Below are positions 1 to 8,930 of a stretch of 62,340 nt of DNA, in pieces (position 1 is the stretch's first letter; every line of letters starts with the position of its first letter). The position numbers and the translations under genes are program-made. The notes below the pieces were generated by a model that was not told the origin of the DNA, made no database searches, and worked only from the letters and a program-made list of their open reading frames with translations. Origin of the DNA: Desulfobulbaceae bacterium (GTDB lineage Bacteria > Desulfobacterota > Desulfobulbia > Desulfobulbales > SURF-16); contig JALNXE010000012.1 in the NCBI GenBank assembly GCA_023230525.1, positions 1 to 62,340 of the forward strand, read 5' to 3'.

Positions 1-1221
1 CTTCCCTTCCTCGCTTTGCACCCCGATCCGGCCGTTGTGCAGTTCCACCGCCAGTTTACAGAAGTGCAGACCCAGACCGGTGCCTACCAGGGCATCCTGT
101 TTGCTGGAAATTCTGGCATATTTGTCAAAAATGGCTTCCTGCTGGGCAGGCGGAATTCCCGGTCCCTGGTCCTGCACAAAAAACTCCATATGGTTCTTGT
201 CCACCATCTGGAAGCCCACGGTGATTGCCGTGTCCGGATCAGTATAGCTCAGGCTGTTGGTCAAAAGGTTCTGCAGCACCCGCAGGATCAGGGTACGGTC
301 AACGGTGAGCATGGGGCAGCCCGGGCCGGCCTGCTGCCGCAATTCAATGCCCTTGATGCGGGCCAGCCCCTTGATGCTGGAGATCGCCTCGCCAAGCAGG
401 CTGCGGCAATCGGTTTCTTCATAGAGCAGCTGCTGTTTGCCGTCGGCGATCTTGTCCGTGGTGACCAGGTTGGCCACCATGCGCACGGCCCGGTCGCAGC
501 CCAGCTGGGCTGCTTCCAGAAATTCTTTTTGTTCTCCGCCGATGCTGTAGGAGAGGATATCGAGATTGGCCACCACCTCGGAAAGAGGGGTTTTCAGATC
601 GTGCATCAGCATGCGGTTGAGGTAGGAGCGCATCTCTTCCTGATGCCGCAGCTCGCTGTTGCGTTTTTTGAGCGTATTGCGCTGGGCGGTGATTTTTTTG
701 TGGAGGTCCTCCTGGATAAAGGTCCAGAGAATGAAGCTGCTGAAATAGAGCAGATAGGTGATATCGTCTTTCAATAGATCCTTGCTGCCGGTTTTATCAG
801 TGGCATTGATCACCCCGATCACCTGGTCTTTATGGATGACCGGGGCGGAGAGCAGGGCGTCCTTTTTGTAGATCCCTTCCCTTTTGGCAAACCTTTTGTC
901 CTTGGAAATGTCGGGGATGAAAAGCGGTTTGGCATGCCTGACCACCCAGGCCGCCACCGAGTCATCGGCGAGGGACTGCCTGTGGCCGATAATTTCCTGG
1001 CGGCTGGCGGCCCGGACCACCAGTTTGTTTTTTTCCAGCACCATCAGAGATCCCTGCTCCACGCCAAGATAGTCAAGTACCACCTGCAGCACCTTGCCCA
1101 TTATGCTGCTGTGGGTCAGTTTCCTGGTATTCATCACCTCGGCGATCTGAAACAGGCCTTTCAGCAGCCGATTGCACTGTTTGGGATCAGGCTGGACTTC
1201 GTTCCATTGTTTTGTTTTCAT
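1..1221 (-). CDS. GAF-domain sensor histidine kinase, C-terminus beyond window edge
   Basis: The reverse strand is open from ATG at 1221 to base 1 (407 codons, no stop), so the C-terminal end lies outside the window. An in-frame TAA lies 15 bases upstream of the ATG, which fixes the start region. Residues about 20-165 resemble a GAF sensor domain, followed by a Lys/Gln/Glu-rich coiled linker (about 172-198). The H-box MHDLKTPLSEVV puts the phospho-acceptor at His207. The N-box is NLLTN (318-322), with ATP-lid motifs DQGPG (351-355) and GTGLGL (380-385). No membrane segment is seen, so this is probably a cytoplasmic kinase sensing a small ligand or redox state through GAF. No response regulator is visible; a partner may lie beyond base 1. 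The signal is unknown. Confidence 0.9.
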   Translation of the reverse strand, partial: MKTKQWNEVQPDPKQCNRLLKGLFQIAEVMNTRKLTHSSIMGKVLQVVLDYLGVEQGSLMVLEKNKLVVRAASRQEIIGHRQSLADDSVAAWVVRHAKPLFIPDISKDKRFAKREGIYKKDALLSAPVIHKDQVIGVINATDKTGSKDLLKDDITYLLYFSSFILWTFIQEDLHKKITAQRNTLKKRNSELRHQEEMRSYLNRMLMHDLKTPLSEVVANLDILSYSIGGEQKEFLEAAQLGCDRAVRMVANLVTTDKIADGKQQLLYEETDCRSLLGEAISSIKGLARIKGIELRQQAGPGCPMLTVDRTLILRVLQNLLTNSLSYTDPDTAITVGFQMVDKNHMEFFVQDQGPGIPPAQQEAIFDKYARISSKQDALVGTGLGLHFCKLAVELHNGRIGVQSEEGK

Positions 1222-1501
1222 AGGCTGTGCCGTTGGTTAAAAATAACTGTGACATGGAAATACGGTAAACGCATAAGGGGCTGGAAGAAAATGGTTGGAA
1301 AAGCAATGGTTGCGGCCCCTCATCCCGGGTGAACATCTGGATAATCTTTGCCGGGGGGTGAAAAAATGCGTGTTTTTCTTTCAGCACCCTTGCGGGTAGG
1401 CTTGCCGATTCGCTGTTGCCGGCCTGCGCGTCATCTGGCTCGAGGTCAGGCGCGGGTCCGTCTCTTGTCGGTTGCCGGGCAGTGGTGTTCAGGAAGAATG
1501 A
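1222..1501. other. Intergenic region between kinase and NYN genes
   Basis: About 280 bases without a convincing gene. A loose inverted repeat (GGGTG ... CACCC around 1352-1391) is visible, but it has no clear run of T and no function is assigned. Confidence 0.4.
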
Positions 1502-2284
1502 TCACCGGAAATCTTCATCATTAAAAAGCCGGATATTGACGGCTTCGAGTTTGGTTGCATCTTTGGAAGTGGGGCCGATCTGAAATTCAAAAATATTGCC
1601 ATGGGAGGTAAAAACCTGGGGGTCATTCTCATAGGCTGACTTGGAGCAATGGAAAAAAACGGTCCGCGTCTCCAGGCCCTTGGCGGTCAGCAGGTGATAA
1701 CGCATGAAGCCGAAACCGCGTTCCGCCTTATAGGTGGCCACCGTACCCCTCTGCCACTCCTCGTTTTCCCGCTCGCCATTGATGGGCAGCAGGCCCGGCA
1801 CCAGAAAGCCCGGCAGGAAAAAATCGGCCTCTTCCTTGAGGGCGGTGCTGACATTGTTGAAGCCGATCACCTCGACCCGGCAGCCCTTGTTCTGCAAGGC
1901 GGTCACCAGCCGCAGGAAATCTCCGTCGCCGGTGACCAGCAGTATCCGGTCAAGATTGCGCGACTGCTGGATGGCATCGATGGCCAGATCCATATCGGCA
2001 TTGGCCTTGGTGGTTACCGTGCCGTCTTCATCCACATAGCGCTGCACATATTTTTTAATGATCTTGAAACCGCATTTGCGCAGAATGTCATGGTAGTTAT
2101 AGAGCTTCTGCCGGTATTCCTGGTCGGTTTTGGTGCGTTCCAGATCCTCGGCGAGGTAGGAGTTGGCCCGCAGCATGATGGAGTTGCCGCTGTTGGCCAG
2201 CTCAACCAGCACATCATAGCGCATTCCGTATCCGCCGCAGAGGCGGATATTTTCCGCGTCAACGTATATGCCTGTTTTCAGCAT
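1502..2284 (-). CDS. NYN-domain (LabA/DUF88-like) protein fused to a cold-shock-like OB domain
   Basis: The N-terminal part (about residues 4-150 from ATG 2284) has the NYN/PIN-like ribonuclease pattern: GIYVDAENIR, a central DMDLAIDA acidic motif and LLVTGDGDFLRLV, which together form the usual Asp-rich metal site. After a short linker, RGTVATYKAERGFGFMRY, VFFHCS and FEFQIGP follow the cold-shock-domain layout (nucleic-acid-binding RNP-like strands). NYN proteins are generally RNases; a CSD would supply single-stranded RNA binding. A TTG nine bases upstream would also be in frame; ATG 2284 is preferred. The gene is single and lies just downstream of guaA on the same strand (50-base gap). The substrate is unknown. 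Confidence 0.85.
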   Translation of the reverse strand: MLKTGIYVDAENIRLCGGYGMRYDVLVELANSGNSIMLRANSYLAEDLERTKTDQEYRQKLYNYHDILRKCGFKIIKKYVQRYVDEDGTVTTKANADMDLAIDAIQQSRNLDRILLVTGDGDFLRLVTALQNKGCRVEVIGFNNVSTALKEEADFFLPGFLVPGLLPINGERENEEWQRGTVATYKAERGFGFMRYHLLTAKGLETRTVFFHCSKSAYENDPQVFTSHGNIFEFQIGPTSKDATKLEAVNIRLFNDEDFR

Positions 2285-2334
2285 GCCTTGCAAATATTTC
2301 TCATTTGACGAAAAAGATTACAACCCCAATGCCA

Positions 2335-3885
2335 TTATTCCCACTCAATGGTGCTCGGCGGTTTGGAGGAGATATCAAACACCACCCGGTTGACCCCGCG
2401 CACCTCGTTGATGATCCGGTTGGAAATGCGGCCCAGCAGATCATAGGGCAGGCGGGACCAGTCGGCGGTCATGGCATCGACGCTGTCCACCGCCCGCAGG
2501 GCGATGACGTTTTCATAGGTACGTTCATCCCCCATGACCCCCACGGTCTGGATGGGCAGCAGCACGGCAAATGACTGCCACACCTTGCGGTAGTATCCGG
2601 ATTTTTTCATCTCCTCCAGCACGATGACATCGGCCTGGCGCAGGACATGCAGTCTCTCCCGGCTCACCTCGCCCATGATGCGGATGCCCAGCCCTGGTCC
2701 GGGAAACGGCTGGCGGTAAATGGCCTCTTCCGGCAGGCCGAGCTCCAGGCCCAGCTCCCGCACCTCGTCTTTGAACAGCTCCCGCAGGGGTTCGATGAGG
2801 GCGAGCTTCATGATGTCAGGCAGGCCGCCCACGTTATGGTGGGATTTAATCACCGCCGCGCCCCGGAAGGAGACACTCTCGATGACGTCCGGGTAGAGGG
2901 TGCCCTGGGCCAGGTAGTGCACATCGCCCAGTTTTCTGGCCTCCTCTTCAAAAATCTTGATAAAGCCGTAGCCGATGCGTTTGCGTTTTTCTTCCGGATC
3001 AACCACGCCCTCGAGCTGGCCGAGGAAATAGTCCTCTGCGTCGATATCAATGACCTTGAGATGGGTTTTTTCCTGGAAATAACGCATGAGACTTGCCGTC
3101 TCCCCGGTGCGCATCAGCCCGTTGTTGACGTAAATGCAGGTGAGCTGCTCGCCGATGGCGCGATGGACCAGGGCCGCGGTCACGGAGGAGTCAACCCCGC
3201 CGGACAGGGCGCAGATCACCTTTTCCCGGCCCACCTTGTCGCGGATGCCCTGCACCGTGGTTTCCACGAAATTATGCATGGTCCAGTTGGGCTCGCAGCC
3301 GCACAGGCCGAAAATGAAGTTGCGCAGCACATCGGTGCCGATCAGGGTATGGGCCACCTCGGGATGGAACTGCACGCCCACCAGTTTTTTCTCCTGATGG
3401 CGGATGGCGGCATGGGGGGAATGCTCGCTCACCGCCGAGGCGACAAAGCCCGGAGGCAGCACCTCGATACGGTCGCCGTGGCTCATCCACACCTGATACT
3501 GGCTCGAGCCGGTTTCCAGGCCGGCAAAGAGTCCGCCGGTATAGTTGATTGCCAGGTCCGACTTGCCGAACTCGCGTTTCACCGCCCGCTCCACCTTGCC
3601 GCCCAGCTGCTGGGTCATGAGCTGGGCGCCGTAGCAGATGCCGAGCACCGGAATGCCAAGGTCGAACAGACCCGGATCGCTTAAAGGCGCGTCCTGGTCG
3701 TAGACGCTGGCCGGCCCGCCGGAAAGCACGATGCCTTTGGGCTGCATTTCCTTTATTTTCTGCAGGGGCAGGGTGTAGGGGTGGATTTCACTGTAGACCT
3801 TCTGCTCGCGGATGCGCCGGGCGATGAGCTGGGTGGTCTGGGAACCGAAATCAAGAATGAGTATTTTTTCACTATGAATATTCAT
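2335..3885 (-). CDS. guaA: GMP synthase (glutamine-hydrolysing)
   Basis: 516 aa, the usual length for full bacterial GuaA. It makes GMP from XMP, ATP and glutamine in the cytosol. The N-terminal class I glutamine amidotransferase domain starts LILDFGSQTTQLIARRIRE and has the nucleophile motif GICYGAQ and the catalytic His/Glu motif VQFHPEVAHT. The PP-loop ATP pyrophosphatase follows (CALSGGVDSSV), then the C-terminal dimerisation domain ending in KPPSTIEWE, as is typical. It lies 127 bases downstream of guaB on the same strand, so the two IMP-to-GMP steps are adjacent. Confidence 0.98.
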   Translation of the reverse strand: MNIHSEKILILDFGSQTTQLIARRIREQKVYSEIHPYTLPLQKIKEMQPKGIVLSGGPASVYDQDAPLSDPGLFDLGIPVLGICYGAQLMTQQLGGKVERAVKREFGKSDLAINYTGGLFAGLETGSSQYQVWMSHGDRIEVLPPGFVASAVSEHSPHAAIRHQEKKLVGVQFHPEVAHTLIGTDVLRNFIFGLCGCEPNWTMHNFVETTVQGIRDKVGREKVICALSGGVDSSVTAALVHRAIGEQLTCIYVNNGLMRTGETASLMRYFQEKTHLKVIDIDAEDYFLGQLEGVVDPEEKRKRIGYGFIKIFEEEARKLGDVHYLAQGTLYPDVIESVSFRGAAVIKSHHNVGGLPDIMKLALIEPLRELFKDEVRELGLELGLPEEAIYRQPFPGPGLGIRIMGEVSRERLHVLRQADVIVLEEMKKSGYYRKVWQSFAVLLPIQTVGVMGDERTYENVIALRAVDSVDAMTADWSRLPYDLLGRISNRIINEVRGVNRVVFDISSKPPSTIEWE

Positions 3886-3938
3886 GGGGTATGATCCGTG
3901 CTGATGGAGATGTGGAGGAAAAAAATTAACAATATGAC

Positions 3939-3969
3939 CAGGTGAAGCGCCACCTGCCGGGTTCCCGGC
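3939..3969 (-). promoter_or_regulatory. Paired hairpins between guaB and guaA
   Basis: Two adjacent perfect inverted repeats: CAGGTG/CACCTG (3939-3944 and 3951-3956) and GCCGGG/CCCGGC (3956-3961 and 3964-3969). Read on the minus strand they follow guaB, and a T-run lies about ten bases beyond. They could attenuate transcription or protect the mRNA between guaB and guaA. The function is inferred only. Confidence 0.35.
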
Positions 3970-4012
3970 AAACAGCCCTGCTGCCCATGGAGAGGCCCTG
4001 GGCCCAGGCCGG

Positions 4013-5476
4013 CTAACTCATCCGGTAATTGGGCGCTTCCTTGGTAATGATCACGTCATGCACATGGCTCTCTTTCAGGCCGGCCGGGCTGATGCGGACA
4101 AATTTGGCCTTTTGCTGCAGATCCTTGATGTCGCTGGCGCCCAGGTAGCCCATGCCGGACCGCAAGCCGCCCATCAGCTGATAAATGGTATCACAGATGG
4201 GGCCGCGGTAAGGGACCTTGCCCTCAATGCCTTCGGGCACCAGTTTGGCCGGTGACTCGATCTCATCCTGGAAATAGCGGTCGCTGCTGCCCCTTTTCAT
4301 GGCGCCCAGGGAACCCATGCCCCGGTATCCCTTATAGGTGCGGCCCTGGTAGAGAAAGGTCTCGCCCGGCGTTTCATCGCAGCCGGCAAAAAGGCCGCCG
4401 ATCATGATGACATCCGCTCCGATGCCGATGGCCTTGGTGACATCGCCGGAGTGCTTGATGCCGCCGTCGCCGATCACCGGAATACCATGTTTTTCCGCCG
4501 CCTTTTTGCAGTTGTAAATGGCGGTGAGCTGGGGCACCCCGACCCCCGCCACGATACGGGTGGTGCAGATGGAACCGGGGCCGACCCCCACCTTGATACA
4601 GTCGGCGCCGGCCTTGATCAGCGCCTCGGCCGCCTCGGCGGTGGCAATATTGCCGGCAATGATCTGTACATCCGGGAAAGAGGCCTTGATCTCCTGCAGT
4701 TTGGTCAGCACATTTTTTGAATGGCCATGGGCGGAATCAAGCACGAACACATCAACCTCCGCCTTGGCCAGTTTTTCCACATCCTCCAGGGTGGTGAGCA
4801 CCCCGATGGCTGCCCCGACGCGCAGACGGCCGAGGGAATCCTTGGCGGAAAGAGGGTATTTCCTGATTTTTTCCAGGTCCTTGATGGTGATAAGACCCTG
4901 CAGATCGCCACTGTCATTGACCACCAGCAGTTTTTCGATACGGTGTTCATGGAGCAGGGCCTTGGACTGCTCCAGGGTGATGCCGACCCTGGCGGTGACC
5001 AGGTTCTTGCTGGTCATCACCTCCTTGACCCGCAGGTCCAGGTCCGAAACAAAGCGCAGGTCGCGGTTGGTGACAATGCCGATCAGTTTTTTCCCCTGCA
5101 GGACGGGTACCCCGGAAATCCGGTAATTCTGCATGATCTCCTTCACCTCGCCCACGGTCTGATCCTCCACCACCGTCACCGGGTCGACAATCATGCCGGA
5201 TTCCGATTTTTTCACCTTTTTCACCTGCAGCACCTGCTCGTCAATGGCCATGTTCTTGTGGATGATGCCGATGCCGCCCTCCCTGGCCATGGCAATGGCG
5301 GCACGGTGCTCGGTAACCGTGTCCATGGCCGCGCTGATCAGGGGAATATTCAAGGTGATATGCTGGGTCAGACTGGTGATAAGGTTGACCTCGCTGGGAA
5401 GAACCTCAGAGGCCTGCGGCACCAGGAGGAGATCATCAAAGGTATAGGCGTATTCGATTGTATTATGTGCAGACAT
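4013..5476 (-). CDS. guaB: Inosine-5'-monophosphate dehydrogenase
   Basis: 487 aa, normal length. It oxidises IMP to XMP with NAD+, the committed step to GMP. The N-terminal barrel part begins YTFDDLLLVP. Two CBS domains (about residues 95-205, for example GVPVLQGKKLIGIVTNRDLR and KLLVVNDSGDLQGLITIKDL) interrupt the TIM barrel. The catalytic loop GVGPGSICTTRIVAGVGVPQ carries the active-site Cys, and the flap motif RGMGSLGAMK follows. It precedes guaA on the same strand and lies downstream of aspS behind a weak terminator-like hairpin. Confidence 0.98.
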   Translation of the reverse strand: MSAHNTIEYAYTFDDLLLVPQASEVLPSEVNLITSLTQHITLNIPLISAAMDTVTEHRAAIAMAREGGIGIIHKNMAIDEQVLQVKKVKKSESGMIVDPVTVVEDQTVGEVKEIMQNYRISGVPVLQGKKLIGIVTNRDLRFVSDLDLRVKEVMTSKNLVTARVGITLEQSKALLHEHRIEKLLVVNDSGDLQGLITIKDLEKIRKYPLSAKDSLGRLRVGAAIGVLTTLEDVEKLAKAEVDVFVLDSAHGHSKNVLTKLQEIKASFPDVQIIAGNIATAEAAEALIKAGADCIKVGVGPGSICTTRIVAGVGVPQLTAIYNCKKAAEKHGIPVIGDGGIKHSGDVTKAIGIGADVIMIGGLFAGCDETPGETFLYQGRTYKGYRGMGSLGAMKRGSSDRYFQDEIESPAKLVPEGIEGKVPYRGPICDTIYQLMGGLRSGMGYLGASDIKDLQQKAKFVRISPAGLKESHVHDVIITKEAPNYRMS

Positions 5477-5510
5477 GGTCCGTGGTCTCCGTCAAGCTCG
5501 TGTAGCTGTA

Positions 5511-5535
5511 AAAATAAAAAACCCGATTTGGGTTA
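5511..5535 (-). terminator. Weak intrinsic terminator after aspS
   Basis: On the minus strand AACCC-AAATC-GGGTT is followed by a T-rich run (TTTTATTTTT). The stem is only five base pairs, so termination is probably partial. It separates aspS from guaB. Confidence 0.45.
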
Positions 5536-5592
5536 TTCTAGCAGATTTTTGTGGCGCGGGAGCGAAAATTAACCGGATTTTTCACTTTTCCC

Positions 5593-7374
5593 TTACTGCC
5601 AGTCGGGCCGCAGATGCAGCTCCGTCAACTGCTTGCGCGCCACCCCTGCCGGGGCGTCGGTGAGCGGGCAGGTGGCCTTCTGGGTCTTGGGAAAGGCGAT
5701 GACGTCTCTGATCGTATCGCGGCCGGCAATGATCATCATCAGCCGGTCCAGGCCGAAGGCGATGCCGCCGTGGGGCGGGGCGCCGAGTTCCAGGGCCTTG
5801 AGCAGAAAGGCGAACTTGTCGGCCGCCTCTTCCGGGGCAATGCTCAGGGCGGCAAATACCCGGTCCTGCACCTCTTTCTGGTGGATACGCAAACTGCCGC
5901 CGCCGATTTCCGTGCCGTTCAGCACCAGGTCGTAGGCCCGGCTGCGGACCCGGCCAGGCTCCGTCTCCAGCAGGGCCATGTCCTCTTCCACCGGGGCGGT
6001 AAAGGGATGATGCACCGCGGTGTGGCGCTTCTGCTCGGGGTCATATTCCAGCAGCGGAAAATCGGTGACCCAGAGAAAGTTGAAGGTTTTTTTATCGATC
6101 AGCTTGAGCCGGCGGGCCAGTTCCAGCCGCAGTTCAGCCAGGGCGGAGCGGACCACCACGGCATTGTCGGCCACAAAAAAGAGCAGATCCCCGGGCTGGG
6201 CATCCAGCGTCGTGGCCATGGCGGTTCGCTCGTCCGCGGTGAAGAATTTGGCGATGGGCGACTGCCATTCGCCGTCCTCTTTCACCTTGACCCAGGCCAG
6301 CCCCTTGGCCCCGAAGTTAGCCACATAAGCGGTCAGATCATCGAGATCCTTTCTGGAAAAGGAGGCGCAGCCCTTGGCGTTGATGCTTTTCACCTGTCCG
6401 CCTTTTTCCACCACCGTGCGGAAGACCTGGAAGCCGCAGTTCCTCACCACCTCGGTGAGGCTGATCAGCTCAAAGCCGAAGCGGGTATCGGGCTTGTCAC
6501 AGCCGTAGCGCTCCATGGCGTCGGCATAGGTCATGCGGGGGAAGGGGGTTTGCAGGGCAAGGCCTTTGGTGGCGGCAAAGAGGCTGGTCATCACCCCTTC
6601 GGCAATGCGGTAGATGTCTTCCTCAACGATAAAGGAAAGCTCCATATCCACCTGGGTGAATTCCGGCTGGCGGTCCGCCCGCAGGTCCTCGTCCCGGAAA
6701 CACTTGACGATCTGGTAATAACGGTCCATGCCGGCCACCATGAGCAGCTGCTTGAACAGCTGGGGCGACTGGGGCAGGGCATAGAATTTTCCGGCATTGA
6801 CCCGGCTGGGCACCAGATAATCCCGGGCCCCTTCCGGGGTCGAGCGGGTCAGCACCGGGGTCTCGATCTCCAGAAAGTTTTCGTCATTGAGAAAGGTGCG
6901 CAAGGCCTGGCAGGCCTTGTGGCGCATGATGAGGTTGTCCGCCATGCCCGGCCGGCGCAGGTCCAGGTAACGGTACTGCAGACGCAGGTTTTCCGATACC
7001 TCGATGTCCTCATCCAGGGGAAAGGGCGGAGTCAGGCTGCTGTTTAAGATGCGCAGTTCATTGACCATCACCTCGATCTCGCCGGTTTTCAGGTTGGTAT
7101 TGACCATGCCGTCCGGACGGCGGGTAACCTTGCCGCGCACGGCAATGACCCACTCGCTGCGCAGGACGTGGGCCTTGCCATGGGACTGGCTGTTTAATTC
7201 CGGATTAAAGACGATCTGGCTGATGCCCCAGCGGTCGCGCAGGTCGATGAAGATGACCCCGCCGTGGTCGCGGCGGCGCAGCACCCAGCCCATCAACGTT
7301 ACTTCCTGATCAATATGATCCGCGCCAAGGTCATTACAGGTATGACTGCGCTTCAGCTCACCCATGGACTCCAT
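5593..7374 (-). CDS. aspS: Aspartyl-tRNA synthetase
   Basis: 593 aa, the size of bacterial-type AspRS. It charges tRNA-Asp (or also tRNA-Asn if the organism lacks AsnRS, which cannot be judged here). The order is an N-terminal OB anticodon-binding domain (VTLMGWVLRRRDHGGVIFID), a class II core with motif 2 (CFRDEDLRADRQPEFTQVD), a bacterial GAD insertion domain, and motif 3 near the C-terminus (GGIAFGLDRLMMIIAG followed by TIRDVIAFPKTQ). The start is set by AAGGAG five bases before ATG 7374. It lies downstream of hisS on the same strand, with a heptad inverted-repeat element in the gap. Confidence 0.97.
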   Translation of the reverse strand: MESMGELKRSHTCNDLGADHIDQEVTLMGWVLRRRDHGGVIFIDLRDRWGISQIVFNPELNSQSHGKAHVLRSEWVIAVRGKVTRRPDGMVNTNLKTGEIEVMVNELRILNSSLTPPFPLDEDIEVSENLRLQYRYLDLRRPGMADNLIMRHKACQALRTFLNDENFLEIETPVLTRSTPEGARDYLVPSRVNAGKFYALPQSPQLFKQLLMVAGMDRYYQIVKCFRDEDLRADRQPEFTQVDMELSFIVEEDIYRIAEGVMTSLFAATKGLALQTPFPRMTYADAMERYGCDKPDTRFGFELISLTEVVRNCGFQVFRTVVEKGGQVKSINAKGCASFSRKDLDDLTAYVANFGAKGLAWVKVKEDGEWQSPIAKFFTADERTAMATTLDAQPGDLLFFVADNAVVVRSALAELRLELARRLKLIDKKTFNFLWVTDFPLLEYDPEQKRHTAVHHPFTAPVEEDMALLETEPGRVRSRAYDLVLNGTEIGGGSLRIHQKEVQDRVFAALSIAPEEAADKFAFLLKALELGAPPHGGIAFGLDRLMMIIAGRDTIRDVIAFPKTQKATCPLTDAPAGVARKQLTELHLRPDWQ

Positions 7375-7400
7375 AGGATCTCCTTTCCGATTTTTTTAAT

Positions 7401-7487
7401 GGTGAAAAGTGAAGTGAGGAGTTAGGAGTGAAAAGAAAAAAAGGGACTTCTCCCTTCTCCTCACTCCTTACTCCTCACTCCTCACTC
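7401..7487. repeat. Heptad inverted-repeat element R1 (GTGA type)
   Basis: Left arm 7401-7435 contains GAAGTGAGGAGTTAGGAGTG. Right arm 7448-7487 is built of TCCTCAC/TCCTTAC 7-mers and is the approximate reverse complement. The spacer is about 12 bases. It lies between hisS and aspS, and the right arm includes the hisS stop codon at 7475-7477. Confidence 0.8.
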
Positions 7488-8742
7488 AAAACAGCCAGCT
7501 CCCTCGCCCAGGTATCCGCATCCGCGGCAATGGCCAGGGGGGACTGTTCGCTGCTCTCCATATTGCGCAGCATGGCTGCGCCTTTGGCCAGCTCCTCGTC
7601 GCCCATGATTATGGCAAAACGGGCCGCTGCCTTGCCTGCCTGTTTCATCTGGTTTTTCAGGCTGCGGTCCTGGTAATCCATGGCGGCGGTGAGGCCTGAC
7701 TTGCGCAGGGCGTGGATCAGGGCAAAGCCCTTTTTCTGGGCCGCGGCCCCCAGGGCCACGACAAAGAAATCCAGGGCGGGTGCGCTGACGGCCTTCTGCT
7801 GCTGTTCCAGCAGCAGGGCCAGGCGCTCCATGCCCATGGCAAAGCCGATACCCGGTACATCGGGCCCGCCGAGCTGTTTTACCAGCCCGTCGTAGCGCCC
7901 GCCCGCCCCGATGGCGCTCTGGGCGCCCAAATCGCTGGTCACCAGCTCAAAGGTGGTCCGGGTGTAATAGTCAAGGCCGCGCACCATAAAGGAATTGACC
8001 CGGTAGGGGATGGCCAGCAGGCCGAGCCCTTCCTTTACCTCGCTGAAATGGCTGGTGCAGCCGGGGCAGAGAAAATCAAGAATCGATGGGGCGTGCCGGT
8101 ATTGCTCCTGGCAGTGGCTGCTCTTGCAGTCCAGCACCCGCAGGGGATTGGTCTCCCGCCGGCGTTGGCAGTCATCGCAGAGATTTTCCGCCTTGTGCAG
8201 AAAATCAAGCAGGGCCGCATTGAAGGCCGGCCGGCACTGGGGCAGCCCAGGGAGTTGATTTCCAGGCCGGCGGACAGGCCGAGTTTTTTGAGAATGAGCC
8301 AGGCCATGGCCATCAATTCCGCATCGACGCGGGGATGGTCCGAGCCCAGCACCTCGACGCTCATCTGGTGAAACTGGCGCAGGCGCCCTTTCTGGGGGCG
8401 TTCATGGCGGAACATGGGGCCGATGGTGTACAGCTTCTGCACGGCCTTTTTGGCCAGCAGGCCGTTTTCAATATAGGCCCGCAGCACCGAGGCCGTGCCC
8501 TCCGGCCGCATGGTGAGGGATGCGCCGTTGCGGTCGATGAAGGTGTACATCTCCTTTTCCACGATATCCGTGGTTTCGCCGATGGAACGGATGAAAAGCT
8601 CGGTTTTCTCCAGGATCGGCACCTTGATCTCGGCCAAGTCAAAACAATGGAAGATGTCCCTGGCCGTCTTTTCGATGAACTGCCAGGTCTCCACCTCGCC
8701 GGGAACAATATCTTTAAAACCTTTCAGGGCCGTGATGCTCAA
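7475..8742 (-). pseudogene. hisS: Histidyl-tRNA synthetase, interrupted by a one-base frameshift
   Basis: Two overlapping reading frames together give a complete HisRS (422 aa if repaired). The N-terminal part starts at TTG 8742 (LSITALKGFKDIVPGE, with AGAGG upstream) and has motif 1 and motif 2 (MRPEGTASVLRAYIEN, MFRHERPQKGR). At LGCP the frame shifts: the G-run 8239-8242 has four G, and one more would give LGCPQCRPAFN and continue into the second part. That part carries RGLDYYTRTTFEL, GAGGRYDGLV, GIGFAMGMERL and the anticodon-binding domain. HisRS is essential, so a sequencing or assembly error is more likely than a real pseudogene; programmed frameshifting is least likely. The last residues SEE and the stop lie within repeat R1. 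Confidence 0.9.
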
Positions 8743-8792
8743 AAAAACTACCTCTTGACTGGTGGATGCGCGTAAATAAAAAATAAGCGTGT

Positions 8793-8849
8793 AAAAAAAA
8801 AGATCACAGCGATGCGCCAATGGGGCTACCGGAGCGCTAAGGCTGTGAT
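8793..8849 (-). terminator. Terminator-like hairpin upstream of hisS
   Basis: On the minus strand ATCACAGC (8842-8849) pairs with GCTGTGAT (8803-8810) and is followed at once by nine T (8793-8801). A smaller GCGC/GCGC pairing lies in the loop. It sits 50 bases before the hisS start, so it either ends a small RNA or attenuates hisS. Confidence 0.6.
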
Positions 8850-8924
8850 GGAGATCCCTTTGCCCTGTGGTACCCCCGTGTTCGGGCCTTTCCCGGCAAA
8901 GGGACATGCAGCCGTAATAAAAAA
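8793..8924 (-). ncRNA. Candidate structured small RNA or hisS leader
   Basis: The stretch follows a promoter-like pair (TTGACT 8959-8954, 17-base gap, TAAATT 8936-8931). It contains a perfect nine-pair stem CCCTTTGCC/GGCAAAGGG (8895-8903 with 8856-8864) that encloses CCCG-AACA-CGGG, and it ends in the U-tailed hairpin above. The total is about 130 nt. I do not recognise the family; it lacks the SRP RNA GGAAG motif and is too short upstream for a T-box stem I. Confidence 0.4.
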
Positions 8925-8930
8925 CTGTCA

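Noticed and set aside
16..1332. Plus-strand ORFs of 253 and 166 aa opposite the histidine kinase
   Set aside because: They are antisense shadows; the reverse frame gives an intact GAF-HisKA-HATPase protein with all motifs.
5551..7047. A 498-aa plus-strand ORF opposite aspS, and similar long antisense ORFs at 21386-22651 and 36244-37782
   Set aside because: GC-rich codons on the true strand keep the opposite frame open; the products are low-complexity Gly/His/Gln-rich with no domains.
8239..8242. Programmed frameshifting in hisS
   Set aside because: No slippery heptamer or downstream stimulatory structure is apparent, and HisRS is not known to use recoding; a sequencing or assembly error is simpler.
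8865..8885. T-box-like string GGGGGTACCACAG ahead of hisS
   Set aside because: It matches the T-box core only partly and lies about 50 nt from the predicted start, leaving no room for the specifier stem.
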